Shown here one piece after another: positions 9,101 through 21,900 of a stretch of DNA of 64,000 bases. A program made the translations under genes and the position numbers. Where the stretch lies: assembly GCA_963995505.1 (NCBI GenBank), contig OZ023181.1:13512221-13576220 (forward strand), given 5' to 3'. The notes beneath the pieces are model-generated. The model saw nothing but the letters and a program-made list of their open reading frames with translations. It did not search any database and was not told where the DNA came from. Position 1 is the first letter of the stretch. Every line of letters starts with the position of its first letter. This stretch comes from Hypericum androsaemum (lineage: Eukaryota; Streptophyta; Magnoliopsida; Malpighiales; Hypericaceae).

Positions 9101-12100
9101 ATGCCTTTTCTTGCCTTTTCGTGCCTCATCTTGCTTTTCCTTGCCTTTTCTTTCCTTTCCTTGTCTTTTTATGCCTTTTCCTTACCTTTTCTTGCCTTTA
9201 TCTTGCCTTTTCCTTTCCTTTTCTTTCCTTTTCTTGCCTTATCTTACCTTATCTTGACTTATCTTGACTTTTCATTCCTTTTTCTTTCCTCTTCTTGCCT
9301 TATCTTTCCTTTTCTTGCCTTTTCATTCCCTTTCCTTGCCTTTTCTTGCCATTTCTTTCCTTTTCTTGCCTTTTCCTTGCCTTTTCTTGTCTTTTCTTTC
9401 CTTTGCTTGCCTTTACCTTGCCATTTCTTGCCTTAACTTGGCTTTTCTTACCTTTTCATGCCTTTGCTTGCCTTTTCCTTGCCTTTTCTTGCCTTATCTT
9501 TCCTTTTCTTTACTTTTCTTTCCTTTTCTTACCTTTTCTTGCCTTATCTTGCCTTCTCTTGCCTTATCTTGCCTTTTCTAACCTTTTCTTGCCTTTTCCT
9601 TGCCTTTTCATGTCTTTTCCATGCCTTTTCTTTCCTTATCTTACCATTTCTTGCCTTTTCCTTGCCTTTTCATGCATTTTTCATGCATTTTCCTTTCCTT
9701 TTCCTGCCTTTTCTTGCCTTATCTCGCCTTATCTTGCTATTTTCTTGCCTTTTCATTCCTTTTCATGCCTTTTCTTGCCTTATCTTTCCTTTTCTTGCCT
9801 TTTCATGCCTTTTCCGTGCCGTTTCTTTCCTTTTCTTCCCTTATCTTGCCTTTTCCTTGCCCTTTATTTCCAATTCTTGCCTTTTGAGGTCTTTTCCATG
9901 CCTTTTCTTCCATTTTATTTCCTTTTCTTGCTTTTCCTTCCCTTTTCTTGTCTTATTTTGCCTTTTCTTGCCTTTTCTTGCCTTATCTTGCATTTTCCTT
10001 GCCTTTTCTTTCCTTTTCTTTCCTAATCTTACCTTATCTTGCCTTTTCTTGCCTTTTCTTTCCTTTTCCTTGCCTTTTCTTGCCTTATCTTTCCTTTTCT
10101 TGCCTTTTCATTCCTTTTCCTTGCCTTTTCTTTCCATTTCTTTCCTTTTCTTGCCTTTTCCTTGCCTTTTCTTGTCTTTTCTTTCCTTTGCTTGCCTTTT
10201 CCTTGCCTTTTCTTGCCTTTTCAAGTCTTTTCCATGCCTTTTCTTGCCTTTTCGTGCCTCATCTTGCTTTTCCTTGCCTTTTCTTTCCTTTCCTTGTCTT
10301 TTTATGCCTTTTCCTTACCTTTTCTTGCCTTTATCTTGCCTTTTCCTTTCCTTTTCTTTCCTTTTCTTGCCTTATCTTACCTTATCTTGACTTATCTTGA
10401 CTTTTCATTCCTTTTTCTTTCCTCTTCTTGCCTTATCTTTCCTTTTCTTGCCTTTTCATTCCCTTTCCTTGCCTTTTCTTGCCATTTCTTTCCTTTTCTT
10501 GCCTTTTCCTTGCCTTTTCTTGTCTTTTCTTTCCTTTGCTTGCCTTTACCTTGCCATTTCTTCCCTTAACTTGGCTTTTCTTACCTTTTCATGCCTTTGC
10601 TTGCCTTTTCCTTGCCTTTTCTTGCCTTATCTTTCCTTTTCTTTACTTTTCTTTCCTTTTCTTACCTTTTCTTGCCTTATCTTGCCTTCTCTTGCCTTAT
10701 CTTGCCTTTTCTAACCTTTTCTTGCCTTTTCCTTGCCTTTTCATGTCTTTTCCATGCCTTTTCTTTCCTTATCTTACCATTTCTTGCCTTTTCCTTGCCT
10801 TTTCATGCATTTTTCATGCATTTTCCTTTCCTTTTCCTGCCTTTTCTTGCCTTATCTCGCCTTATCTTGCTATTTTCTTGCCTTTTCATTCCTTTTCATG
10901 CCTTTTCTTGCCTTATCTTTCCTTTTCTTGCCTTTTCATGCCTTTTCCGTGCCGTTTCTTTCCTTTTCTTCCCTTATCTTGCCTTTTCCTTGCCCTTTAT
11001 TTCCAATTCTTGCCTTTTGAGGTCTTTTCCATGCCTTTTCTTCCATTTTATTTCCTTTTCTTGCTTTTCCTTCCCTTTTCTTGTCTTATTTTGCCTTTTC
11101 TTGCCTTTTCTTGCCTTATCTTGCATTTTCCTTGCCTTTTCTTTCCTTTTCTTTCCTAATCTTACCTTATCTTGCCTTTTCTTGCCTTTTCTTTCCTTTT
11201 CCTTGCCTTTTCTTGCCTTATCTTTCCTTTTCTTGCCTTTTCATTCCTTTTCCTTGCCTTTTCTTTCCATTTCTTTCCTTTTCTTGCCTTTTCCTTGCCT
11301 TTTCTTGTCTTTTCTTTCCTTTGCTTGCCTTTTCCTTGCCTTTTCTTGCCTTTTCAAGTCTTTTCCATGCCTTTTCTTGCCTTTTCGTGCCTCATCTTGC
11401 TTTTCCTTGCCTTTTCTTTCCTTTCCTTGTCTTTTTATGCCTTTTCCTTACCTTTTCTTGCCTTTATCTTGCCTTTTCCTTTCCTTTTCTTTCCTTTTCT
11501 TGCCTTATCTTACCTTATCTTGACTTATCTTGACTTTTCATTCCTTTTTCTTTCCTCTTCTTGCCTTATCTTTCCTTTTCTTGCCTTTTCATTCCCTTTC
11601 CTTGCCTTTTCTTGCCATTTCTTTCCTTTTCTTGCCTTTTCCTTGCCTTTTCTTGTCTTTTCTTTCCTTTGCTTGCCTTTACCTTGCCATTTCTTCCCTT
11701 AACTTGGCTTTTCTTACCTTTTCATGCCTTTGCTTGCCTTTTCCTTGCCTTTTCTTGCCTTATCTTTCCTTTTCTTTACTTTTCTTTCCTTTTCTTACCT
11801 TTTCTTGCCTTATCTTGCCTTCTCTTGCCTTATCTTGCCTTTTCTAACCTTTTCTTGCCTTTTCCTTGCCTTTTCATGTCTTTTCCATGCCTTTTCTTTC
11901 CTTATCTTACCATTTCTTGCCTTTTCCTTGCCTTTTCATGCATTTTTCATGCATTTTCCTTTCCTTTTCCTGCCTTTTCTTGCCTTATCTTGCCTTATCT
12001 TGCTATTTTCTTGCCTTTTCATTCCTTTTCATGCCTTTTCTTGCCTTATCTTTCCTTTTCTTGCCTTTTCATGCCTTTTCCGTGCCTTTTCTTTCCTTTT

Positions 12101-13860
12101 CTTCCCTTATCTTGCCTTTTCCTTGCCCTTTATTTCCAATTCTTGCCTTTTGAGGTCTTTTCCATGCCTTTTCTTCCATTTTATTTCCTTTTCTTGCTTT
12201 TCCTTCCCTTTTCTTGTCTTATTTTGCCTTTTCTTGCCTTTTCTTGCCTTATCTTGCATTTTCCTTGCCTTTTCTTTCCTTTTCTTTCCTAATCTTACCT
12301 TATCTTGCCTTTTCTTGCCTTTTCTTTCCTTTTCCTTGCCTTTTCTTGCCTTATCTTTCCTTTTCTTGCCTTTTCATTCCTTTTCCTTGCCTTTTCTTTC
12401 CATTTCTTTCCTTTTCTTGCCTTTTCCTTGCCTTTTCTTGTCTTTTCTTTCCTTTGCTTGCCTTTTCCTTGCCTTTTCTTGCCTTTTCAAGTCTTTTCCA
12501 TGCCTTTTCTTGCCTTTTCGTGCCTCATCTTGCTTTTCCTTGCCTTTTCTTTCCTTTCCTTGTCTTTTTATGCCTTTTCCTTACCTTTTCTTGCCTTTAT
12601 CTTGCCTTTTCCTTTCCTTTTCTTTCCTTTTCTTGCCTTATCTTACCTTATCTTGACTTATCTTGACTTTTCATTCCTTTTTCTTTCCTCTTCTTGCCTT
12701 ATCTTTCCTTTTCTTGACTTTTCATTCCCTTTCCTTGCCTTTTCTTGCCATTTCTTTCCTTTTCTTGCCTTTTCCTTGCCTTTTCTTGTCTTTTCTTTCC
12801 TTTGCTTGCCTTTACCTTGCCATTTCTTGCCTTAACTTGGCTTTTCTTACCTTTTCATGCCTTTGCTTGCCTTTTCCTTGCCTTTTCTTGCCTTATCTTT
12901 CCTTTTCTTTACTTTTCTTGCCTTTTCTTACCTTTTCTTGCCTTATCTTGCCTTCTCTTGCCTTCTCTTGCCTTATCTTGCCTTTTCTAACCTTTTCTTG
13001 CCTTTTCCTTGCCTTTTCATGCATTTTTCATGCATTTTCCTTGCCTTTTCCTGCCTTATCTTGCCTTATCTTGCCTTATCTAGCTATTTTCTTGCCTTTT
13101 CATTCCTTTTCATGCCTTTTCTTGCCTTATCTTTCCTTTTCTTGCCTTTTCATGCCTTTTCCGTGCCTTTTCTTTCCTTATCTTGCCTTTTCCTTGCCCT
13201 TTATTTCCAATTCTTGCCTTTTGAGGTCTTTTCCATGCCTTTTCTTCCATTTTATTTCCTTTTCTTGCTTTTCCTTCCCTTTTCTTGTCTTATTTTGCCT
13301 TTTCTTGTCTTATTTTGCCTTTTCTTGCCTTTTCTTGCCTTATCTTGCATTTTCCTTGCCTTTTCTTTCCTTTTCTTTCCTAATCTTACCTTATCTTGCC
13401 TTTTCTTGCCTTTTCTTTCCTTTTCCTTGCCTTTTCTTGCCTTATCTTTCCTTTTCTTGCCTTTTCATTCCTTTTCCTTGCCTTTTCTTTCCATTTCTTT
13501 CCTTTTCTTGCCTTTTCCTTGCCTTTTCTTGTCTTTTCTCTCCTTTGCTTGCCTTTTCCTTGCCTTTTCTTGCCTTTTCAAGTCTTTTCCATGCCTTTTC
13601 TTGCCTTTTCGTGCCTCATCTTGCTTTTCCTTGCCTTTTCTTTCCTTTCCTTGTCTTTTTATGCCTTTTCCTTACCTTTTCTTTCCTCTTCTTGCCTTAT
13701 CTTTCCTTTTCTTGCCTTTTCATTCCCTTTCCTAGCCTTTTCTTGCCATTTCTTTCCTTTTCTTGCCTTTTCCTTGCCATTTCTTGTCTTTTCTTTCCTT
13801 TGCTTGCCTTTACCTTGCCATTTCTTGCCTTATCTTGGCTTTTCTTACCTTTTCATGCCT
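6152..13860 (+). repeat. Higher-order repeat: seven tandem copies of a 1.07-1.13-kb unit
   Basis: The rare marker GAGGTC (in CTTTTGAGGTC) occurs at 6580, 7682, 8753, 9886, 11019, 12152 and 13223, giving steps of 1102, 1071, 1133, 1133, 1133 and 1071 bp. Around each marker the same order of decamer variants recurs, including TTTATTTCCAATTC just before and TTCCATTTTATTTC just after. Copy starts can be set at about 6152, 7254, 8387, 9458, 10591, 11724 and 12857. The last copy is shortened near 13680 and fades out by about 13860. The copies at 9458 and 10591 are almost identical, while the outer copies differ more. Confidence 0.93.
13281..13320 (+). repeat. Perfect 20-bp tandem duplication
   Basis: TTTCTTGTCTTATTTTGCCT occurs twice in a row inside the seventh 1.1-kb copy and only once at the same place in the other copies. 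It is a recent two-unit slippage event. Confidence 0.85.
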
Positions 13861-14683
13861 TTTCTTGCCTTTTCTTACCTTTTTTCGCCTTTTCTTTCCT
13901 TTTCATGCCTTTTCCTTGCCTTTTCTTTCCTTTTCTTGCCTTTTCTTTCCTTTTGATGTCTTTTTATGACTTTTCTTGCCTTTTCATGCCTTTTCCATAC
14001 CTTTTCTTGCCTTTTCTTGCCTTTTCCATGCCTTTTATTTCCTTTTCTTACCTTTTTATGCCTTTTCTTTCCTTTTATTGCCTTTCCATCCCTTTTCTTG
14101 CCTTTTCTTGCCTTTTCCGTGCCTTTTCTTGTCTTTTCTTTCCTTTGCTTGCCTTTTCCTTGCCTTTTCTTTCCTTTTCATGTCATTTCCATGCCTTTTC
14201 TTGCCTTTTCTTCCATTATCTTGCCTTTTTCTTGCCTTTCCTTTCCTTTTCTTGCCTAATCTTACCTTATCTTGCCTTTTCATTCCTTTTTCTTTCCTTT
14301 TCTTACCATATCTTTCCTTTTCTTGCCTTTTCATTCCTTTTCCTTGCCTTTTCTTGCCATTTATTTCCTTTTCTTGCCCTTTCCTAGCCTTTTCTTATCT
14401 TTTCTTTCCTTTGCTTGCCTTATCCGTGCCTTTTCTTTTCTTTTCTTGCCTTTTCATGCCTTTTCCGTGCCTTTTCTTGCCTTTTCTTTCCTTTTCCTTG
14501 CCTTTTCTTTCCTTTTCTTCCCTTATCTTGCCTTTTCCTTGCCCTTTATTTCCTTTTCTTGCCTTTTCATGTCTTTTCCATGCCTTTTCCTGCATTTTCT
14601 TTCCTTTTCTTGCTTTTCCTTCCCTTTTCTTGCCTAATCTTGCCTTTTCTTGCATTTTGCTTGCCTTTTCTTTCCTTTTCTTG
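13861..14683 (+). repeat. Transitional satellite segment
   Basis: This block links the 1.1-kb repeat to the 4.2-kb duplication. It resembles the stretch starting about 1.39 kb further right: TCCATCCCTTTTCTTGCC near 14086 recurs near 15476 and 19716. It may therefore be a diverged partial copy of the larger unit. No other feature is seen in it. Confidence 0.55.
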
Positions 14684-17600
14684 CCTAATCTTATCTTATC
14701 TTACCTTTTCTTGCCTTTTCATTCCTTTTCCTTGCCTTTTCTTGCCTTATCTTTCCTTTTCTTGCCTTTTCATTCCTTTTCCTTGCCTTTTCTTTCCTTT
14801 TCTTACCTTTTCCTTGCCTTTTCTTGTCTTTTCTTTCCTTTGCTTGCCTTTTCCTTGCCTTTTCTTGCCTTTTCAAGTCTTTTCCATGCCTTTTCGTGCC
14901 TTATCTTTCTTTTCCTTGCCTTTTTTTTGCTTTCCTTGCCTTTTTGTGCCTTTTCCTTACCTTTTCTTGCCTTTATATTGCCTTTAACTTTCCTTTTCTT
15001 TCCTTTTCTTGCCTTATCTTACCTTATCTTGCCTTTTCATTCCTTTTTCTTTCCTTTTCTTGCCTTATCTTTCCTTTTCTTGCCTTTTCATATCCTTTCC
15101 TTGCCTTTTCTTTCCATTTCTTTCCTTTTCTTACCTTTTCCTTGCCTTTTCTTGTCTTTTCTTTCCCTTGCTTGCCTTTTCCTTGCCATTTCTTGCCTTA
15201 TCTTGGCTTTTCTTACCTTTTCATGCCTTTTCTTGCCTTTTCTTAACTTTTATCAGCTTTTCTTTCCTTTTCATGCCTTTTCCTTGCCTTTTCTTTCCTT
15301 ATCTTGCCTTATCTTGCCTTTTTCTTGCCTTTTCTTTCCTTTTCATGTCTTTTTATGCCTTTTCTTGCCTTTTCATGCCTTTTCCATACCTTTACTTGCC
15401 TTTTCTTGCCTTTTCCTTGCCCTTTATTTCCTTTTCTTGCCTTTTCATGCCTTTTCTTTCCTTTTTTTGCCTTTCCATCCCTTTTCTTGCCTTTCCTTGC
15501 CTTTTCCGTGCCTTTTCTTGTCTATTCTTTCCTTTCCTTGCCTTTTCCTTGCCTTTTCTTGCCTTTTCTTTCTTTTCATGTCTTTTCCATGCCTTTTCTT
15601 GCCTTTTCTTCCCTTATCTTGCCTTTTTCTTGCCTTTCCTTTCCTTTTCTTGCCTAATCTTACCTTATCTTGCCTTTTCATTCCTTTTTCTTTCCTTTTC
15701 TTACCTTATCTTTCCTTTTCTTGCCTTTTGATTCCTTTTCCTTGCCTTTCCTTGCCATTTATTTCCTTTTCTTGCCCTTTCCTAGCCTTTTCTTGTCTTT
15801 TCTTTCCTTTACTTGCCTTATCCTTGCCTTTTCTTGCCCTTTCTTGCCTTTGCATGTCTTTTTCATGCCTTTTCTTGCCTTTTCCTTGCCTTTTCTTGCC
15901 TATTCATGTCTTTTCCATGCCTATTCCTGTCTTTTCTATCCTTTTCTTGCCTTTTGCTTGCCTTTCCCTTTTCCTAATCTTGTCGTTTCTTGTCATTTCT
16001 TGCCTTATTTTGCCTTTTCTTACCTTTTCATGCCTTTTCTTACCTTTGCCTGCATGATCTTGTCGTTTCTTGCCTTATCTTGCTTTATCTTTCCTTTTTT
16101 TTTTCCATTTCTTGCCTTATCTTGCCTTTTCTTACCCTTTCATGCCTTTTCTTACATTTTCGTGCCTTTTCCTTACCTTTTTTTTCCTTATCTTGCATTT
16201 TCCTTACTTTTCTTGCCATATCATACCTTTTCTTTCCTTTTCCTTGCCTTTTCTTTCCTTTTCTTGCCTTATCATGCCTTTTCTTACCTCATCTTTCCTT
16301 TTCTTTCCTTTTCTTCCCTTTTCTTGCCTTTTCTTTCCTTTTCCTTCCTTTTCATTGCCTTTCCTTGCCTTTTCTTGCTTTTTCTTTCCATTGCTTGCCT
16401 TTTCCTTGCCTTTTCTTGCCTTATCTTTCTTTTTCTTGCCTTTTCTTGCCTTATCTTTCCTTTTCTTATCTTTTCTTGCCTTTTCCTTGCCTTTTCCTGC
16501 CCGATCTTGTCGTTTCTTGACTTATCTTGCTTTATCTTTCCTTTTCTTTCCTTTTCTTGCCATTTCTTGCCTTATCTTGCTTTATCTTTCCTTTTCTTAC
16601 CTTTTCATGCCTTTTCTTGCCTTTTCTTTCCTTTTCTTACCTTTTCTCGCCTTTTCTTGCCTTTTTGTGCCTTTTCCTTGCCTTTTCTTTCCTTATCTTA
16701 CCTTTTCCTTACCTTTTCTTGCCTTTTCTTTCCATATCTTGCCTTTTCCTTGCCTTTTCTTTCCTTTTCTTGCCTTATCTTGCCTTTTCTTACCTCATCT
16801 TTCCTTTTCTTTCCTTTTCTTACCTTTCCTTCCCTTTTCCTGCCTTTTCTTGCCTTTTTCTTGCCTTTTCTTGCCTTTTCTTTCCTTTGCTTGCCTTTTC
16901 CTTGCCTTTTCTTGCCTTATCTATCCTTTTCTGTCCTTTTCTTGCCTATTCTTGCCTTTTCTTGCCTTATCTTTCCTTTTCTTACATTTTCGTGCTTTTT
17001 CCTTGCCCTTTCTTTCCTTTTCTTGCCTTTTCATGCCTTTTCCATGCCTTTTCTTTCCTTTTTCTTGCCTTATCTTGCCTTTTCCTTGCCTTATCTTGCT
17101 TTATCTTTCCTTTTCTTTCCTTTTCTTGCCATTTCTTACCTTATCTTGCCATTTCTTACATTTTCATGCCTTTTCTTTCCTTTTCCAACCTTTTCTCGCC
17201 TTTTCTTTCCTTTCCTTGCCTTTTTGTGCCTTTTCCTTGCCTTATCTTGCCTTTTCCTTACCTTTTCTTGATTTTTCTTGCCATATCTTACCTTTACTTG
17301 CCTTTTTCTTGCCTGTTCTTTCCTTTTCTTACCTTTTCTTACCTTATCTTGCCTTTTCTTACCTTATCTTTCCTTCTTTACTTTTCTTGCCTTTTCATGC
17401 CTTTTCATGCCTTTTCCATACCTTACCTTGCCTTTTCTTACCTTTTCTTTGCCTTTTCTTTCCTTTTCTTGCCTTTTCATGCCTTTTCCATGCCTTTTCT
17501 TGCCTTTTCTTGCCTTTCCCATGTGTTTTCTTGCCTTTTTCTTTCCTTATCTTCCCTTATCTTGCCTTTTTCTTGCCTTATCTTTCCATTTCTTTCCATT

Positions 17601-18942
17601 TCTTGCCTTATCTTGCCTTTTCTTGCCCTCTCTTGCCTTTTCTTACCTTTTCATACCTCATCTTTCCTTTTCTTTCCTTTTCTTGCCTTTCCTTTCCTTT
17701 TCTTGCCTTATCTTGCCTTTTCTTGCCTTATCTTGCCTTTTCCTTGCCTTTTCTTTCTTTTTCTTGACTTATCTTACCTTATCTTGCCTTTTCTTGCCTT
17801 TTCATTCCTTTTCCTTGCCTTTTCTTGCTTCTTTTCTTGCTTCTTTTCTTTCCTTTTCTTGCCTTTTCCTTGCCTTTTAAGCCTTTTCTTGTTTTTTAAT
17901 GCCTTTTCTTGCCTTTTTCTTGCCTTTTCTTGCCTTATCTTGCCTTTTCTTGCCTTCTCCTTGCCTTTTCTTGCTTTGTTTTGATTTTTCTTGCCTTTTG
18001 ATGCCTTTCCATGCCGTTTCTTACCTTTTCCTAGCCTTTTCTTACCTTTTCCTTCCCTTTTCCTACATGATCTTTCCTTTTCTTGCCTTTTCTTGCCTTA
18101 TCTTGCCTTTTCTTGCCTTTTCTTTTCTTTTCTTGCCTTTTCTTGCTTTTTCTTGCATCGACTTTCCTTTCCTTTCGTTTTCTTGCCTTCCTTCCCTTTT
18201 CTTGCCTTAGCTTGCCTTTTCCATGCCTTTTCTTTCCTTTTCTTGCCTAATTTTACCTTATCTTGCCTTTTCATTTTTTTTCCTTGCCTTTTCTTTCCTT
18301 TTCTTGCCTCATCTTTCCTCTTCTTGCCTTTTCATTCCTTTTCCTTGCCTTTTCTTTCCATTTCTTTCCTTTTCTTGCCTTTTTGTTGCCTTTTCTTGCC
18401 TTTTCTTTCTTTTGCTTTCCTTTTCCTTGCCTTTTCTTGCCTTCACTTTCCTTTTCTTGTCTTTTCTTGCCATATCTGGCCTTTTCTTACCTTTTCCATG
18501 TCTTTTATTTCCCTGCCTTTTCTTTCCTTTTTCTTGCCTTTTCCTTGCCTTTTCCCAGCCTTATCTTGCCTTTGCTTGCCTTTTTCTTGCCTTTTCTTTC
18601 CATTTCAAGCCATATCTTGCCTTTTCCTTGCCTTTTCTTTCCTTTTCATGTCTTTTAATGCCTTTTCTTGCCTTTTCTTTCCTATTCTTGCCTTTTCTTA
18701 CTTTTCCTTGCCTTTTCTTACCTTTTCTTTCCTTTGCTTGCCTTTTCCTTGCCCTTTCTTACCTTTTCTTGCCTTCTCTTGCCTTTTCTTGCCTTATCTT
18801 GCCTTTTCTTGCCTTATCTTGCCTTTTCTTTTCTTTTCTTTCCTTTTCTTGCCTTTTCCTTCCTTTTCTTGCCTTTTCATGCCTTTTCTTTCCTTTTCAT
18901 TCCCTTTTCTTGCCTTATCTTTCCTTTTCTTGCCTTTTCTTG
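14684..18942 (+). repeat. 4.2-kb tandem duplication, copy 1
   Basis: The copy begins at CCTAATCTTATCTTATC (14684), which recurs at 18943, an offset of 4259 bp. Rare markers inside it recur in order in copy 2: CAAGTC at 14874/19133, CCGATCTTGTCG at 16501/20721, TACATGATC at 18064/22241, ATCGAC at 18167/22324 and ATCTGG at 18474/22651. Offsets drift from 4259 to 4157 because each copy has gained or lost small groups of units. Confidence 0.9.
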
Positions 18943-21900
18943 CCTAATCTTATCTTATCTTACCTTTTCTTGCCTTTTCATTCCTTTTCCTTGCCTTTTC
19001 TTGCCTTATCTTTCCTTTTCTTGCCTTATCATTTCTTTTCCTTGCCTTTTCTTTCCTTTTCTTGCCTTTTCCTTGCCTTTTATTGTCTTTTCTTTCCTTT
19101 GCTTGCTTTTTCCTTGCCTTTTCTTGCCTTTTCAAGTCTTTTCCACGCCTTTTCGTGCCTTATCTTTCTTTTCCTTGCCTTTTTGTGCCTTTTCCTTGCC
19201 TTTTCCTTACCTTTTCTTGCCTTTATCTTGCCTTTAACTTTCCTTTTCTTTCCTTTTCTTGCCTTATCTTACCTTATCTTGCCTTATCTTGCCTTTTCAT
19301 TCCTTTTTCTTTCCTTTTCTTGCCTTATCTTTCCTTTTCTTGCCTTTTCATTCCCTTTCCTTGCCTTTTCTTGCCATTTCTTTCCTTTTCTTACCTTTTC
19401 CTTGCCTTTTCTTGTCTTTTCTTTCCCTTGCTTGCCTTTTCCTTGCCATTTCTTGCCTTATCTTGGCTTTTCTTACCTTTTCATGTCTTTTCTTGCCTTT
19501 TCTTAACTTTTCTCACCTTTTCTTTCCTTTTCATGCCTTTTCCTTGCCTTTTCTTTCCTTTTATTTCCTTATCTTGCCTTATCTTGCCTTTTTCTTGCCT
19601 TTTCTTTCCTTTTCATGCCTTTTCCATACCTTTACTTGCCTTTTCATGCCTTTTCCTTGCCCTTTATTTCCTTTTCTTGCCTTTTCATGCCTTTTCTTTC
19701 TTTTTTTTGCCTTTCCATCCCTTTTCTTGCCTTTTCTTGCCTTTTCCGTGCCTTTTCTTGTCTATTCTTTCCTTTCCTTGCCTTTTTCTTGCCTTTTCTT
19801 GCCTTTTCTTTCTTTTCATGTCTTTTCCATGCCTTTTCTTGCCTTTTCTTCCCTTATCTTGCCTTTTTCTTGCCTTTCCTTTCCTTTTTTTGCCTAATCT
19901 TACCTTATCTTGCCTTTTCATTCCTTTTTCTTTCCTTTTCTTACCTTATCTTTCCTTTTCTTGCATTTTCATTCCTTTTCCTTGCCTTTCCTTGCCATTT
20001 ATTTCCTTTTCTTGCCCTTTCCTAGCCTTTTCTTGTCTTTTCTTTCCTTTACTTGCCTTATCCTTGCCTTTTCTTGCCCTTTCTTGCCTTTTCATGTCTT
20101 TTTCATGCCTTTTCTTGCCTTTTCCTTGCCTTTTCTTGCCTATTCATGTCTTTTCCATGCCTATTCCTGTCTTTTCTATCCTTTTCTTGCCTTTTGCTTG
20201 CCTTTCCCTTTTCCTAATCTTGTAGTTTCTTGTCATTTCTTGCCTTATTTTGCCTTTTCTTACCTTTTCATGCCTTTTCTTGCCTTTTCTTACCTTTGCC
20301 TGCCTGATCTTGTCGTTTCTTGCCTTATCTTGCTTTATCTTTCCTTTTTTTTTCCATTTCTTGCCTTATCTTGCCTTTTCTTACCCTTTCATGCCTTTTC
20401 TTACGTTTTCGTGCCTTTTCCTTACCTTTTTTTTGCCTTATCTTGCATTTTCCTTACTTTTCTTGCCATATCATACCTTTTCTTTCCTTTTCCTTGCCTT
20501 TTCTTTCCTTTTCTTGCCTTATCATGCCTTTTCTTACCTCATCTTTCCTTTTCTTTCCTTTTCTTCCCTTTTCTTGCCTTTTCTTTCCTTTTCCTTCCTT
20601 TTCATTGCCTTTCCTTGCCTTTTCTTGCTTTTTCTTTCCATTGCTTGCCTTTTCCTTGCCTTTTCTTGCCTTATCTTTCCTTTTCTTACCTTTTCTTTCC
20701 TTTTCCTTGCCTTTTCCTGCCCGATCTTGTCGTTTCTTGACTTATCTTGCTTTATCTTTCCTTTTCTTTCCTTTTCTTGCCATTTCTTGCCTTATCTTGC
20801 TTTATCTTTCCTTTTCTTACCTTTTCATGCCTTTTCTTGCCTTTTCTTTCCTTTTCTTACCTTTTCTCGCCTTTTCTCGCCTTTTCTTGCCTTTTTGTGC
20901 CTTTTCTTTCCTTATCTTACCTTTTCCTTACCTTTTCTTGCCTTTTCTTTCCATATCTTGCCTTTTCCTTGCCTTTTCTTTCCTTTTCTTGCCTTATCTT
21001 GCCTTTTCTTACCTCATCTTTCCTTTTCTTTCCTTTTCTTGCCTTTCTTTCCCTTTTCCTGCCTTTTCTTGCCTTTTACTTGCCTTTTCTTGCCTTTTCT
21101 TTCCTTTGCTTGCCTTTTCCTTGCCTTTTCTTGCCTTATCTGTCCTTTTCTGTCCTTTTCTTGCCTTTTCTTACCTTTTCTTACATTTTCGTGCTTTTTC
21201 CTTGCCCTTTCTTTCCTTTTCTAGCCTTTTCATGCCTTTTCCATGCCTTTTCTTTCCTTTTCCTTGCCTTATCTTGCCTTTCCCTTGCCTTATCTTGCTT
21301 TATCTTTCCTTTTCTTTCCTTTTCTTGCCATTTCTTGCCTTATCTTGCCATTTCTTACATTTTCATGCCTTTTCTTTCCTTTTCCAACCTTTTCTCGCCT
21401 TTTCTTTCCTTTCCTTGCCTTTTTGTGCCTTTTCCTTGCCTTATCTTGCCTTTTCCTTACCGTTTCTTGCCTTTACTTGCCATATCTTACCTTTACTTGC
21501 CTTTTTCTTGCCTATTCTTTCCTTTTCTTACCTTATCTTGCCTTTTCTTACCTTATCTTTCCTTCTTTCCTTTTCTTGCCTTTTCATGCCTTTTCATGCC
21601 TTTTCCATACCTTACCTTGCCTTTTCTTACCTTTTCCTTGCCTTTTCTTTCCTTTTCTTGCCTTTTCATGCCTTTTCCATGCCTTTTCTTGCCTTTTCTT
21701 GCCTTTCCCATGTGTTTTCTTGCCTTTTTCTTGCCTTATCTTCCCTTATCTTGCCTTTTTCTTGCCTTATCTTTCCATTTCTTTCCATTCCTTGCCTTAT
21801 CTTGCCTTTTCTTGCCCTCTCTTGCCTTTTCTTACCTTTTAATACCTCATCTTTCCTTTTCTTTCCTTTTCTTGCCTTTCCTTTCCTTTTCTTGCTTTAT

